Below the pieces are notes generated by a model. The model was not told where the DNA came from, searched no databases, and saw only the letters and a list, made by a program, of their open reading frames with translations. The position numbers and the translations under genes were made by a program. From Septoria linicola (taxonomy: Eukaryota; Ascomycota; Dothideomycetes; Mycosphaerellales; Mycosphaerellaceae): DNA of 64,000 bases. Positions 35,527-47,652 of the stretch are shown here, piece by piece. The DNA lies in the NCBI GenBank assembly GCA_024114885.1, contig CP099428.1, positions 1,921,459 through 1,985,458 of the forward strand, given 5' to 3'. Each line of letters opens with the position of its first letter. The first letter of the stretch is position 1.

Positions 35527-38500
35527 AATAGCCTAGGTCGCCTCGACGACTAAGATACGACCTACTAACCTAACGACGAAGCTAGAAACTACGATCGGTT
35601 AGGTAGCGATAATAGTAAGAGTAGTAAAGTTAATAACGATAGCGATAGTAGTAACGTATTATAAGACCTATATAAGTATATAGCTAAGAAGCTATATTAG
35701 TAGTTATAAGACGGATTTTATAGATATATATTAGACGATTATAAAATAGAGCGCCTTCGATATTTAGAGAAAGTAGGCGATATAGACTATTATTCGCTAT
35801 TAGAAGCCTTTAGAAGCGCCTTATTCTCTTCTCTACTTAGAATACTAACGCGAATTATAGCTAACTATCTTCTATATTATAATACGCCTTAATAGGAGGA
35901 AATGTTTTATAGTATATCCTTATAGCTAAATAGAATAAGACCTCCTCTAAAGTATATATACTTCTATAAAGAGTAGATCCTAGCTACTAAAGCTAATATC
36001 GCTTTCGATATCGATAGTTTCTTAGAATTTATATTATATCTTAGTTTTATACGCTAGAGTATTCGCTACTAGCCTATACTACTTTTAAAGTAGAATATTA
36101 GTATAGACCTTTATATCTATATCGATTATTATACTAAGGATCAAGAAGTAGAATAACTACGATCGTAGTTAAATCTACTCTAGAATATTCTCTACTTCTA
36201 TCTTAGAAAGATTAAAGAAACGATAGAGATATTAGTTTTTATTCTCTTTCTATATATACTTACTACTACTAGGAAATTTATCTCGCTTACTAAGAAACAA
36301 TATACCTACTAGCTAGATAGGATCTTCTACTCTACTATCTATATATTCTATAATATCTATTATACTTAATATCTTCCTACTATATATCGATATACCTATA
36401 TTAATAATAAGATATATTAGATCGAGGATCGCTTAGTTAGAGGAGTAGGATATAAAACATAGAGAGCGATTACCTATTATCTATACCTAGAATATCTTAG
36501 TAAGGTATAGAGTAAGATTCTTAAAATTATTAAGAAGGAAGCTAGACTTCGTAACTTCTAAGAGCCTTAACTATTCTTTTTAGCTAAAGAGACGAAATTA
36601 TAATTTAAGATAAGTCTTATATATCTAACGTTACTCTATACGATAGAGAACTTTAGGACGTATCTAGAGTAGGTTCTCGATTTTAACGTTATCTAACGCG
36701 AACGCCTATTTATTAATATTAGTAAAGAGATTTATACTTAATCCTACTAATTACTAGCTAATAACTAAGATCCTTATAACGAGTAAGTATATATCTATAT
36801 ATAGAAACGATACTATCTTAAGAAGTATCTCGAGTAGATATATAATAGAGAGCTACCTCGGAGTAGATAGATACTCTACGAGTAGAATCTACTTTATAAG
36901 GCCTATAATCTTACGAGCCTTACTCTACGATAATCGAAACTCTTTAAAGGTAGACTTATCTACTCTTAGTTCTATAGTTCTATAAAAGAGGTTACTAATT
37001 CTTCGAAACTATATTCTTTCTCTAACGACGGATTAGAGGTTTATATTCGACCTAGTAATCCTAAAGGCTACTTAGAGCTAGGCTAAAGGCCGCTACTAAG
37101 ACGTATATATAATTAAATAGTTATACCTATATAGTAAGCGCTAAGCTAACGTAGTACTTACGGACTCTTATAGAAAATTATTTAGACTACGCGAGGAATA
37201 CTATATTAGTTAGTTAACGTACTATTTATTATAAACCTAGCTTACTAAAGAAGACTACGTAGAACTCGAGCTAATACTTAATAACTACCTATCGTATATA
37301 TAGCCGATTAGGACTAAAGAGTACTTATATTTCGTATAGTAGAACTTAAATAAGTTTACTACTAGGTTCGAGGTCGTCTATACTCGCTATAGAACAGGTA
37401 TTATTATATAAGAGTAAACTAAAATAATAGCTATATTCCTCTACTATCTTCGATTCGTAGTTAGAGAAATAGAACTCTACTACGAATCAGCTCTCTAGTA
37501 GAGCTACTACGAACGTATAATAGAGACTAGAGATATAAAGAAGTAGATCGGACTTAGTTTTAGTAATACCCTACGTAAGTATAAGTACGCTTAGATAGAG
37601 CCTCGGTTCGACTAGATAGAACTATAATTTTATACTAATATTATAGACTATATTCTTTTTAGTAATAGCGTCCTTCGTTATTAATACCTTCGATATAGTA
37701 GCGAAGTTAACACCTTCTTCGATCTTATAAGGCGTATAGATCTTGCCTATTAATAGCTTAGCGAACACTCTAAATACTAGCGTGTTCGTAGTTAAATTAT
37801 CCTTTAGCTAGTCTACCTAGTATTCGAGTAGTTCTATAAAGATATCCTTGAAGTAGTTAAATACGAGATTAAACCTAGAATACGATAAACTATTCTAGAG
37901 AGCAAGCTTAGCTAGTCTATAGAATACTTTAAGGAGATTATAAACGATAAAATCTACCTTATTATAGGAAACTATAGCGACTTCAAGCTTATATAGTCTC
38001 TAGTTAGCTTTCTATTCGACTTTAATAATAGTATTTATTATAAGTATTAGGAAGTAAAGCTATATAGAGTTCTATATTAAAGGATATATACTAGTATATT
38101 AATACTCGATAATAGTACTACTCTTAGGTATAAGTTCTAGCGACGTTTAAAAGGCTACCTATTAGACTACTACTAGATCTTACCTTATCTTATATATAAG
38201 GTTTTAACCTAAACTATAAAGTAGAGTTAGCGAATATAGTATTTAGTCGTCTACTAAGAGATATAGAGTACGCTAATATAGATATAAGGCTAGAAGAACT
38301 AGTAATCTAGTTAGCTTCTATTACGCCTAGAGTTTATAGACTAGTTAAGAGAAGAATAGGAAGGATAGCTACGTCTACGTAGGCCTCTAGATAGAGAAGA
38401 GTAAGTTAAAACTACTTATTAAGGAATACCTTACTAGCTAGTAATTAGAATATAGACTTACTAGATACTTAGTATATACTTCTAGAAGAACGTACTTTTA

Positions 38501-38603
38501 GAGAAAGGTACTATTATAGAAATATACTACTAGAGGTATATACTTTTAGAGAAATATACTACTAGCTAGTAATTAAAGATAACTAGAGCTAGTAAATATT
38601 TTA

Positions 38604-38646
38604 ATACCTTAGGTACTATAAGCTTATATAATAATACCTAAGGTAT
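38604..38646. repeat. Perfect inverted repeat between ORF1 and ORF2 of D1
   Basis: ATACCTTAGGTA (38,604-38,615) is mirrored by TACCTAAGGTAT (38,635-38,646) around a 19-base loop. The arms contain no CA or TG and are unchanged in D2. It could be a hairpin, a binding site or a terminator-like element between the two frames. Confidence 0.8.
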
Positions 38647-38955
38647 CCTTATATACGTACGAGAAGTAGAATTCTAGTTACTTCTAATAAGCTAAGCCTA
38701 ATCTAGCTATTACGATTAATAGTTAGAGCTTAATAAAAGCTTATTTCTAATATATAAATCTAGATATAAGACGTATATTCCTCTACTACTACTAAATTTA
38801 GTAGTAATAAAGAGATTTTCTATCTTACCTATAGATTCCTTTACTTTCCTTTACTTATATATAATATCGCTAGCTTATTTATCGCGTATATATAGGTATA
38901 TATACTATAAACGTTGCTTTATTTATACTAGCTACTAACTATATTTAATAATCTA

Positions 38956-38986
38956 TCTTCCTTTCTCTTCTTCTTCTTCTTCTTAC
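38956..38986 (+). promoter_or_regulatory. Pyrimidine tract upstream of ORF2 in D1
   Basis: CTTC/TTC repeats of about 30 bases, kept at 60,764-60,792 in D2. Such tracts are common in fungal promoters and 5' leaders. It sits about 200 bases before the ORF2 frame begins to look protein-like. This is inference only. Confidence 0.35.
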
Positions 38987-39169
38987 CTCTAATATCTACC
39001 TCTACTTCTACTCCTCTCTTTATCGCGTTACTAGCTAGTAATTTATTCCTCTATTTATTCGCTAGCTATACTCGTACCTCCTCTAAGTATATTACTATCT
39101 AGTAAGTTATTTCCTATTTACTTAGAAGCTACTTAAAGCGAGCTCTAAAGATATATATAATAGTATCTT

Positions 39170-40844
39170 ATAAGAGACAAGTTTCTAAGTCGGAACCTAA
39201 TACCTTCTTAAATAAGAGAACTAAGGTTAGCGATACTATAGAGACTCTCGTAGAAGACCTACTCGACGCTCTATTACTATTCGCGACCTCGACTATAAAG
39301 AAAGCGTAGACTCTATATAAAAAGTAAGAACTAAATACTAAGGTCTTACGTAAGGAACTAGCTACTACTTCGCTCGATAATATCCTAAGCGTAATAGTTT
39401 TACGCGACGATTTAGCTAAGAGTAGAGTAGAGACGTAAGTAAACGACTTAACGAGTATCCTAGATTTAGATATTCGACCTACTCCTACTATATTAACCTA
39501 GGGTATATTTACGTATAGTATTAAAGCTATATAGATTACGTAGAAAGACGATAACTTAGCTAGATATATAGAGCTTAATAGCCTAGATTAGTTCCTATTA
39601 GTATAGCGTATAGTTTTTCCTACTCTAAGAGAGTACTATAAGTATTTTATAGTAAGAGTTACTCCTATATTCTCTAATATTACTTTAGTAGAACGTATTA
39701 CAAAGTAGAATAAACTACTAGCTAGTAGTCTATATTATCGTATTACTAGCTAGTAGTATATTCTACTAAAGTAACTTATATTCTAATTCTAGTACTAATT
39801 TAACTATAGAATAATTTTAGATAGGAAGGCTTAGAGAGGTAAATACTAAGTATTCTCTCTCTAAATACCTATATCGATATTATTATAGAATCTAGAAAGA
39901 AGAGAGTCCTATTCGAGATAGACTTAGAGACTACTAACTAGGACTATTTCGATAAGTTACTTCTCGATTCTCGCCTCTCTCTCTCTACTAGAGGTAGCTT
40001 CTCGTACTATATAGTTATTATCGTACTCTATACTATATATCTTATAAAGTAGGCTATCGATACCTACTAAGTAGATAAAGAATTATAGATAGAGTTATAC
40101 CTACTCTCTATTTTCTATAATATACTTATACTAGTAGAAGAGCTACTAGCTCTAATTATCTACCTTATAGACAAGTTCTCGTTATATAGCGAGGATATCT
40201 TTTAGAGCTTCTATATTATCTACCTATTTATATAAAAGAAGAGCTATTAGATAGGAGACTAGAGCGCTAATACTAACTCGAAGATTAACTAGTCTAAGAC
40301 GATTACGCTAGTATACTATATTACCTCTAGTTCGATAGCTACTAACTCTATCGAGTAAGCTCGTCGATAAGCTAAAGGTCTTATAATACTAGCGGATATA
40401 GTATTTATAGAGATTAACGAAATCGTCGAGGATTTTATACGTACTAAAGAGTAGAACGATATAGGTACTACTATTATAGTATTCGATAGTATTAAGGTCG
40501 ACGCTTTTATAATTACTCTAGACCTAGATAACCTAAGCGACGATACCCGAATCCGTATTATAGATATATTAAGTAAGGACGTCGAGTACTTATATAACGA
40601 TATTAAGTATATAGATCGGCTTAGCTTTAAAACTATTCTCTTAATATCTTTAGTTAATAAGTAGCGACTATTCTAAGAGATATATATAGAATACTTAGAC
40701 TCTACTATACGAGTAGTCGATAGCTCTAATACTACTATCGATACCTAAATATTTACTACTCTCTACGTAACTATAAATACCTACTTAGCGATACTACTAA
40801 TATAGAACGAGTCTATTACTATACTTAGGCTAAAGGTTATACTT
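39170..40844 (+). pseudogene. ORF2 of unit D1, N-terminal region, decayed
   Basis: From about 39,170 a plus-strand frame opens with a basic start (YKRQVSKSEPN) and continues for about 200 codons with only TAG/TAA breaks. After a palindromic module at 39,680-39,774 a further frame runs to 40,844. In D2 the same sequence continues into an SNF2 helicase domain, so this is probably the N-terminal part of that protein, or of two genes. D1 lacks the helicase part because it ends at the hAT fragment. Confidence 0.5.
39680..39774. repeat. Foldback module 2, 95 bases, MITE-like
   Basis: Perfect 14-base ends TTACTTTAGTAGAA and TTCTACTAAAGTAA, with two inner ACTAGCTAGT palindromes. The copy in D2 is at 61,488-61,582 with the same length. 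No clear target duplication is visible. Confidence 0.75.
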
Positions 40845-41778
40845 AGACGTTAGAATAGGTAGGCCGAAACGGGTTAGTATATAGGTTAGGCTAGGTCTTA
40901 GCCTACCTATAGAAGATAGTAATAGGTATAGTATAAATACCTACTCTATACTTAGATAGGTTAGGCGAATAAAAAATAGGTATAATATAGGTTTTAAGTA
41001 TAACTACGAAGAAGAATTATTCTAGTTAGTATCGACTATAAAAGGAAGTATATAATAGAGTAGTAAAGATAGAGAGAGGGATAATAGTAATAAGTAGAAC
41101 AGATAGGCTAATCTAACGTCGACTTAAGTTTATAATATATATAGTTAGTAGACGTAGTTAGTAGCTACGTTCTAGCTCTTAAAGCTTCTCTATAGAGCGT
41201 ATTACGCTTTCGCGTACTTCGACGCTATAATTTATCTATCTTTATAACCTCTTTATTATTACTAATACTATTAAACTTTAAAAGAGCCTTAATTTCGTTT
41301 TTAACCTTCTTATTCTACTTCTCGACTACTTCTATCTAATTATAAGTAAGTTCTAAATTAGGATAAAGAGTAGATACTTCTATAGTAAGTACTACTCTTA
41401 TATTATACTTATAATCGCGATATCGATATCGTAATAGTATAATATACGTAAAGGTATCTAGATTATATATCCGATTATAGTAGTTCTAATAACGTATAAT
41501 ACTAAAATCTCGTTCGTATCTAGTACCTACTACTAGAATATATAGAATATCCTAGGCTATTTTTAATATAGTAGAGAATATATTAGTAAGAGCTAGCTAT
41601 ATATCTATAGGATCTATTCCTTCTATATATAAGAAGTCTACTTTCTAATAGCGCTCTAGTTTATTATTAGGCTCGACTAAGAGGGCTACGTCTAGTACTA
41701 GTTAAGCTTTATTATCGTCGCTATCGATCCCTATAGCGAAGGAGGTTAAGAAGCTTTATATACCTCGAGGCTACTATT
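40845..41778 (-). mobile_element. hAT-family transposase, C-terminal fragment, RIP-degraded
   Basis: On the minus strand a frame around 41,540-41,480 reads DILYIPVVGTRYERDFS, the shape of the hAT dimerisation region (xLSIPxxSxxxERxFS). It is followed by a helical, charged tail to about 41,200. The rest of the transposase is missing. G/C-rich near-palindromic sequence at about 40,850-40,980 could be an old terminal region. The fragment separates D1 from D2. Confidence 0.6.
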
Positions 41779-41821
41779 CTAGAGGATATCTTCGAGTTTA
41801 GGCTTAGACATTCCTATATAC

Positions 41822-43159
41822 TTCTTATTAAGAAATATATATCTCTATACTCTATGTAAATAGAGCTCTTAAACGCACTCTTCTATTTATCTCTACGACG
41901 TAGTATTATTATATAACTACGTCGCGTAGTCGGTAGCTTTTAGCGTCGTAATTAGGTCCAAGTATAATAAAGGGTCGATTACGCTCTAGAATAATATAGT
42001 AACGTCGTATACCGGATACTTCTTATTAAGAAATATATATCTCTATACTCTACGTATATAGAGCTCTTAAACGTACTCCTCTATTTGTCTCTACGACGTA
42101 GTATTATTATATAACTACGTCGCGTAGTCGGTAGCTTTTAGCGTCGTAATTAGGTCCAAGTATAATAAAAGGTCGATTACGCTCTAGAATAATATAGTAA
42201 CGTCGTATACCGGATACTTCTTATTAAGAAATATATATCTCTATACTCTACGTATATAGAGCTCTTAAACGCACTCCTCTATTTGTCTCTACGACGTAGT
42301 ATTATTATATAACTACGTCGCGTAGTCGGTAGCTTTTAGCGTCGTAATTAGGTCCAAGTATAATAAAGGGTCGATTACGCTCTAGAATAATATAGTAACG
42401 TCGTATACTAGATACTTCTTATTAAGAAATATATATCTCTATACTCTACGTATATAGAGCTCTTAAACGCACTTCTCTATTTGTCTCTACGACGTAGTAT
42501 TATTATATAACTACGTCGCGTAGTCGGTAGCTTTTAGCGTCGTAATTAGGTCCAAGTATAATAAAGAGTCGATTACGCTCTAGAATAATATAGTAACGTC
42601 GTATACTAGATACTTCTTATTAAGAAATATATATCTCTATACTCTACGTATATAGAGCTCTTAAACGTACTTCTCTATTTGTCTCTACGACGTAGTATTA
42701 TTATATAACTACGTCGCGTAGTCGGTAGCTTTTAGCGTCGTAATTAGGTCTAAGTATAATAAAGAGTCGATTACGCTCTAGAATAATATAGTAACGTCGT
42801 ATACTAGATACTTCTTATTAAGAAATATATATCTCTATACTCTACGTATATAGAGCTCTTAAACGTACTCCTCTATTTGTCTCTACGACGTAGTATTATT
42901 ATATAACTACGTCGCGTAGTCGGTAGCTTTTAGCGTCGTAATTAGGTCCAAGTATAATAAAGAGTCGATTACGCTCTAGAATAATATAGTAACGTCGTAT
43001 ACTAGATACTTTTTATTAAGAAATATATATCTCTATACTCTACGTATATAGAGCTCTTAAACGTACTCTTCTATTTGTCTCTACGACGTAGTACTATTAT
43101 ATAACTACGTCGCGTAGTCGGTAGCTTTTAGCGTCGTAATCGAGTCTAAGTATAATAAA
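41822..43159 (+). repeat. 198-base tandem repeat in D2, 6.75 copies
   Basis: The unit start recurs at 41,822, 42,020, 42,218, 42,416, 42,614, 42,812 and 43,010, a strict 198-base period. The last copy is cut at 150 bases as in D1. Copies are more alike within D2 than would be expected from independent decay. Confidence 0.96.
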
Positions 43160-43285
43160 GGGTCTAGGTATAATAAAGAGCTCGGCTATAATAAATAGCC
43201 CGGCTATAATAAAGCGCTTAGCTATAATACAGAGGCTAGCTATAATAAAGGGTCTAGCTATAATAAAGAGCTCGGCTATAATAAA
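43160..43285 (+). repeat. 18-base tandem repeat in D2, 7 copies
   Basis: Seven units with the CTATAATAAA core, one unit ending ATACA. Directly continuous with the 198-base array. Confidence 0.9.
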
Positions 43286-43340
43286 GAGGCTCTAACTCGT
43301 AAGAGCCTTTATTTAGAAGACGACCTCTAGTAGATTAGGA

Positions 43341-43406
43341 GAAGTAGAATACTCGGCTAGCTAGTAATTAAAACTTCTACTAGCTAGTAGAGTATTCTAT
43401 ATTCTT
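43341..43406. repeat. Foldback module 1 in D2
   Basis: Same 66-base layout as 34,377-34,442, with GTAGAATACT and AGTATTCTA arms. Here the left inner arm reads CGGCTAGCTAGTAA, so it keeps a CG. Confidence 0.65.
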
Positions 43407-44257
43407 CTTAGTACTATAAGTAGCTACCCTATATACTTTAATTAGCCCCTAATACTACCTATACGCCTCCTATAGTAATAGTAAAATTCTCTTAAATCTA
43501 GCTATATCGCTACCTATATTTTCTTTTAGGAAGTTAAGGTCGTATCCTAACTACTACCTTCGAGATATAATATTATTCTAATATGCCTCTAAAACGTAGT
43601 CGTCTATTATCTTCTAACGTCGTAGCCGAAGTAGTATATATACGTTAAGAGCGCGACTAGGAACGATAGCGATAGTTACGTTTATAGCGTACTATATAGA
43701 ATAGTACTTTAGCCGTAACTACCTATTAGTAATAATAAGGTAATCTTATTATCTACTATCTTAATATAATCGTAGAGTAACTAACTTCTACTCTACCGTC
43801 TCTTCGACTCTATATTCTAGATATTTCGCTTCCTAACGATCTTAATAACGCGTAGCTTTTAGAAGGCGCCCTTCCTATCGACGACTATAATAATCTCTAC
43901 GATAGTAAAATATCTAATAAATATAGAGTAGATCTTTAGTCTAACTTACTAGAAGTACTAGACCTACCTACGGTAGACTCTTCTCTAAGAGATATCGAAG
44001 AACTCTCGTATAGTCCGATTTCTATATCTAGTAGGGCTAGTAGTATACTACTAACTTAGGACTCTACTAATATATCTTCCTTTATAGACTCTCTATAGAT
44101 TCGAATAGCCGAGTTCGATAATACTATCGTAAGCTCTAGTATCGTAAGCCCTAGCGACTAGTTACTAGAGAGTAGTAAAGCTATATATTATACCTATTCT
44201 ATTAGTATACTAGATAGAGAGAATAAACTAGAAGACGAAAATATAGGAGACTACGTT

Positions 44258-44401
44258 AACGACTAGGACCGTACTAATAAATAGAATCGTACTAACGACT
44301 ATAACTATACCGACGACTAGAATCGTACTAACGACTAGGACTACGCTAACGACTAGGACCGCGCTGACGACTAGAATCCCGCTAACGACTAGGACTGGCC
44401 T
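44258..44401 (+). repeat. 18-base coding repeat in ORF1 of D2, 8 copies
   Basis: Eight units of AACGACTAGGACTACGCT type in the ORF1 frame. Compared with D1 five units are missing or were never gained. The last unit keeps an intact TGG-containing CTGGCC, which hints at the unmutated form. Confidence 0.9.
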
Positions 44402-46283
44402 AATAGCCTAGGTCGCCCTAACGACTAAGATACGACCTACTAACCTAACGACGAAGCTAGAAACTACGATCGGTTAGGTAGCGATAATAGTAAGAGTAGC
44501 GAAGTTAATAACGATAGCGATAGTAGTAACGTATTATAAGACCTATATAAGTATATAGCTAAGAAGCTATATTAGTAGTTATAAGGTAGATTTTATAGAT
44601 ATATATTAGACGATTATAAAATAGAGCGCCTTCGATATTTAGAGAAAGTAGGCGATATAGACTATTATTCGCTATTAGAAGTCTTTAGAAGCGCCCTATT
44701 CCCTTCTCTACTTAGAATACTAACGTGAATTATAGCCGACTATCTTCTACGTTATAACGCGCCTCGATAGGAGGAAATGTTTTATAGTATATCTTTATAG
44801 CTAAATAGAATAAGACCTCCTCTAAAGTATATATACCTCTATAAAGAGTAGACCCTAGCTACTAAAGCTAATATCGCTTTCGATATCGATAGTTTCTTAG
44901 GATTTACGTTATATCTTAGTTTCGTACGCTAGGGTATTCGCTACTAGCCTATACTACTTTTAAAGTAGAATATTAGTATAGACCTTTATATCTATACTAA
45001 TTATTATACCGAGGATCAAGAAGCGAAATAACTACGATCGTAGTTAAATCTACTCTAGGACATTCTCTACTTCTATCTTAGAAAGATTAAAGAAACGATA
45101 GAGATATTAGTTTTTATCCTCTTCCTATATATACCTACCGCTACTAGGAAATTTATCTCGCTTACTAAGGAATAATATACCTACTAGCTAGATAGGATCT
45201 TCTACTCTACTATCTATATATTCTATAATACCTATTATACTTAATATCTTCCTACTACGTATCGATATACCTATATTAATAGTAAGGTATATTAGATCGA
45301 GGATCGCTTAGTTAGAGGAGTAGGATATAAAATATAGAGAGCGATTACCTATTATCTATACCTAGAATATCTTAGCAAGGTATAGAGTAAGATTCTTAAA
45401 ATTATCGAGAAGGAAGCTAGACTTCGCGACTTCTAAGAGCCTTAACTATTCTTTTTAGCTAAAGAGACGAAATTATAATTTAAGACAAGTCTTATATATC
45501 CTACGTTACTCTATACGATAGAGAACTTTAGGACGTATCTAGAGTAGGTTCTCGATTTTAACGTTATCTAACGCGAACGCCTATTTATTAATATTAGTAA
45601 AGAGATTTATACCTAATCCTACCGATTACTAGCTAATAACCGAGATCCTTACGACGAGTAAGTATATATCTATATATAGAAACGATACTATCTTAAGAAG
45701 TATCTCGAGTAGATATATAATAGAGAGCCGCCTTAGAGTAGATAGATATTCTACGAGTAGAATCTACTTTATAAGGCCTATAATCTTACGAGCCTTACTC
45801 TATAACGATCGAAACTCTTTAAAGACGGACTTATCTACTCTTAGTTCTATAGTTCTATAAAGAAGGTTACTAATTCTTCGAAACTATATCCTTTCTCTAA
45901 TAACGGATTAGAGGAACTTATATTCGACTTAGTAATCCTTAAGGCTACTCGGAGCTAGGCTAAAGGCCGCTACTAAGACGTATATATAATTAAATAGTTA
46001 TACCTATATAGTAAGCGCCGAGCCTACGTAGTACTTATAGACTCTTATAGAAAATTATTTAGACTACGCGAGGAACACCGTATTAGTTAGTTAACGTACT
46101 ATTCGTTATAAACCTAGCTTACTAAAGAAGACTACGTAGAACTCGAGCTAATACTTAATAACTACCTATCGTACGTATAGCCGATCGGGACTAAAGAGTA
46201 CTTATATTTCGTATAGTAGAACTTAAATAAGTTTACTACTAGGTTCGAGGTCGTCTATACTCGCTATAGAATAGGTATTATTA

Positions 46284-46455
46284 TATAAAAGGGGTATATA
46301 GTAATATATAGAGCGCCCTCCTAACAAGACTATTAGGATATCGTAAGACTAATTCTTACCTCCTTTCGGATATATACGCGTACTATAGTTATACCGTACG
46401 CTAAGCCTACGAGCCTAAGGCGGGTCTTAGCCTTTAACCTTACCTAGCTCTTATA
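46284..46455 (-). repeat. 3' LTR of gypsy copy B
   Basis: Plus-strand limits TATAAAAGGGG and GCTCTTATA. Preceded by the target duplication TATTA (46,279-46,283). Its inner neighbour on the minus strand is purine-rich (GGAAGAGGAGATAG), the likely polypurine tract. Confidence 0.9.
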
Positions 46456-46799
46456 ACTATCTCCTCTTCCTAAGGGAGCTGCCCTTAGCGACACTCTTAC
46501 TTAATAGGTTATATTCTAGGCTACCTATTTAGTCTTTATAATATACTTTGTATATTCCGCGTTTGTCGCGTCTCTAACGCGTTATACCTACGAACCTTTA
46601 GCGTATTACGTGAATTCGCGCTACGAAGTAAAGAGTTACTATACGTGTTACGTTTACGTAGTAACATATTCCTTACTATAGCGACTACGATTTATAGCTC
46701 GAGCGTGTTCTTAAAAACTCTTCTAACTCTCTCTTAGACTTTTCTCTCTACGTATATAATATTTTCTATATCCTTATTAAGCTAGTATCTTCGTACGAT

Positions 46800-47652
46800 T
46801 ACCGTATTACTAACGTAAGTACTATACTACCGAAGCGTACCCGAGTCGTAGTTCTAAACTACCTACCCTATACCGTCGATAATATTAGAGGCTATAGCGA
46901 TATCGAGATCTGCCTCTACTATATTAAGTATACCTATAACGGTACGGATCTTCGAATACTCCTTAACTACGCTTTATATACTAACGGACTACGTATAGAC
47001 GACGAGCCGGCGTACGACGGAGTAATAAAGCCTAGTTAGAAGGTCAAGTATTAGCGCTATAAGCGCTAATACTATAATTATAAGCGTATTACTAATAGGA
47101 ACCTTAAGCGGTAGGCGCGCCGCGTACTATACTATCGCGCGTAGCTAGAGACCCTCCCTAAGGGCGTACGTAAAGAGTAGATAAAGCGCTACCTAAAGGC
47201 CCTCTATACCTTTATTAAGACCGCTAAGAGGGTCTTTACTAGTAATAAGAGTAAAGCCGTTAGCGGCTAGGATACGCTACGTAAGGCGAGCGTACTTAGC
47301 TCGCTACTAGCTAGCGCGATATCCGTCGCCGGTCTAGTAGAGACCTAGCGCTAGTCTAACTTTATAGTAGCTATGTTTGAGCTATAGTACGAGGTATACC
47401 TACTTTTCCTATACGATCCTTATACGATACTAATACTCTTCGTAGACTAACCGTATAGTAGACGCCTCTAGCGATACCCTAGACGCTACTATAGAGGCGG
47501 TATACCCTAAGAGTAGTAACTAGGAGGAGAGTAAGCTCTCGGACGACGCTATGTCTAACGAGGAGGTAGAGGAGGATAAGGATAAGGACGTAGAAAACGT
47601 CGACGGTAGCGGAAACGCTAGCGACGACGCGCTCTCTATAGACGATAAATAA
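46800..47652 (+). pseudogene. Antisense ORF (aORF) of the gypsy family, copy B
   Basis: Better preserved than copy C. The frame reads through a stretch like GYSDIEICLYYIKYTYNGTD, a basic stretch with repeated K/R/Y, and FELQYEVYLLFLYDPYTILI. After a frame change near 47,450 an acidic tail rich in E, D and K ends in IDDK with TAA at 47,650-47,652. It lies between pol and the 3' LTR on the opposite strand, the place where plant gypsy lineages such as Retand and RIRE2 carry an extra ORF. Function unknown. Confidence 0.45.

Larger units (their letters stand above)
34321..38330 (+). pseudogene. ORF1 of unit D1, very long decayed frame of unknown function
   Basis: From the tandem repeats onward the plus strand can be followed as one long frame or a few joined frames, interrupted almost only by TAG and TAA at positions fitting former CAG, CAA and TGG. 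Approximate contents: an N-terminal part rich in serine and acidic residues (34,860-35,280), thirteen hexapeptide repeats (35,293-35,526), then a long helical part rich in L, Y, K, E and R (35,640-38,330). D2 carries the same frame. I recognise no domain: no RT, transposase DDE or tyrosine-recombinase signature. The frame and its ends are read by eye and need a deRIP alignment. Confidence 0.5.
33407..40844 (+). repeat. Subtelomeric unit D, copy D1 (about 7.4 kb)
   Basis: Aligns by eye in direct orientation with D2 (41,779-46,283 plus 59,210-62,646). Both copies begin at TTCTAGAGGATATCTTCG and run through 198-base repeats, 18-base repeats, long ORF1 with hexapeptide-coding repeats, an inverted repeat, a pyrimidine tract and ORF2. 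The match ends at GGTTATACT (about 40,844), where hAT-like sequence follows in D1, while D2 goes on to the helicase domain and the telomere. The function of the unit is unknown. Both copies are heavily RIP-mutated. Confidence 0.85.
41779..46283 (+). repeat. Subtelomeric unit D, copy D2, first part
   Basis: Same order as D1: start motif, 198-base repeats, 18-base repeats, foldback module, ORF1. It is interrupted at 46,283 by gypsy B, whose TATTA duplication (46,279-46,283 and 59,210-59,214) shows that D2 was continuous before. D2 continues at 59,210. It retains slightly more CG and CA than D1. Confidence 0.88.
43286..46283 (+). pseudogene. ORF1 of unit D2, split by gypsy B
   Basis: Same long decayed frame as in D1. 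It carries 8 hexapeptide repeats (44,258-44,401) in place of 13. The frame resumes after element B at 59,210 and ends at about 60,160. Stops are TAG/TAA at RIP-type positions. Function unknown. Confidence 0.5.
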
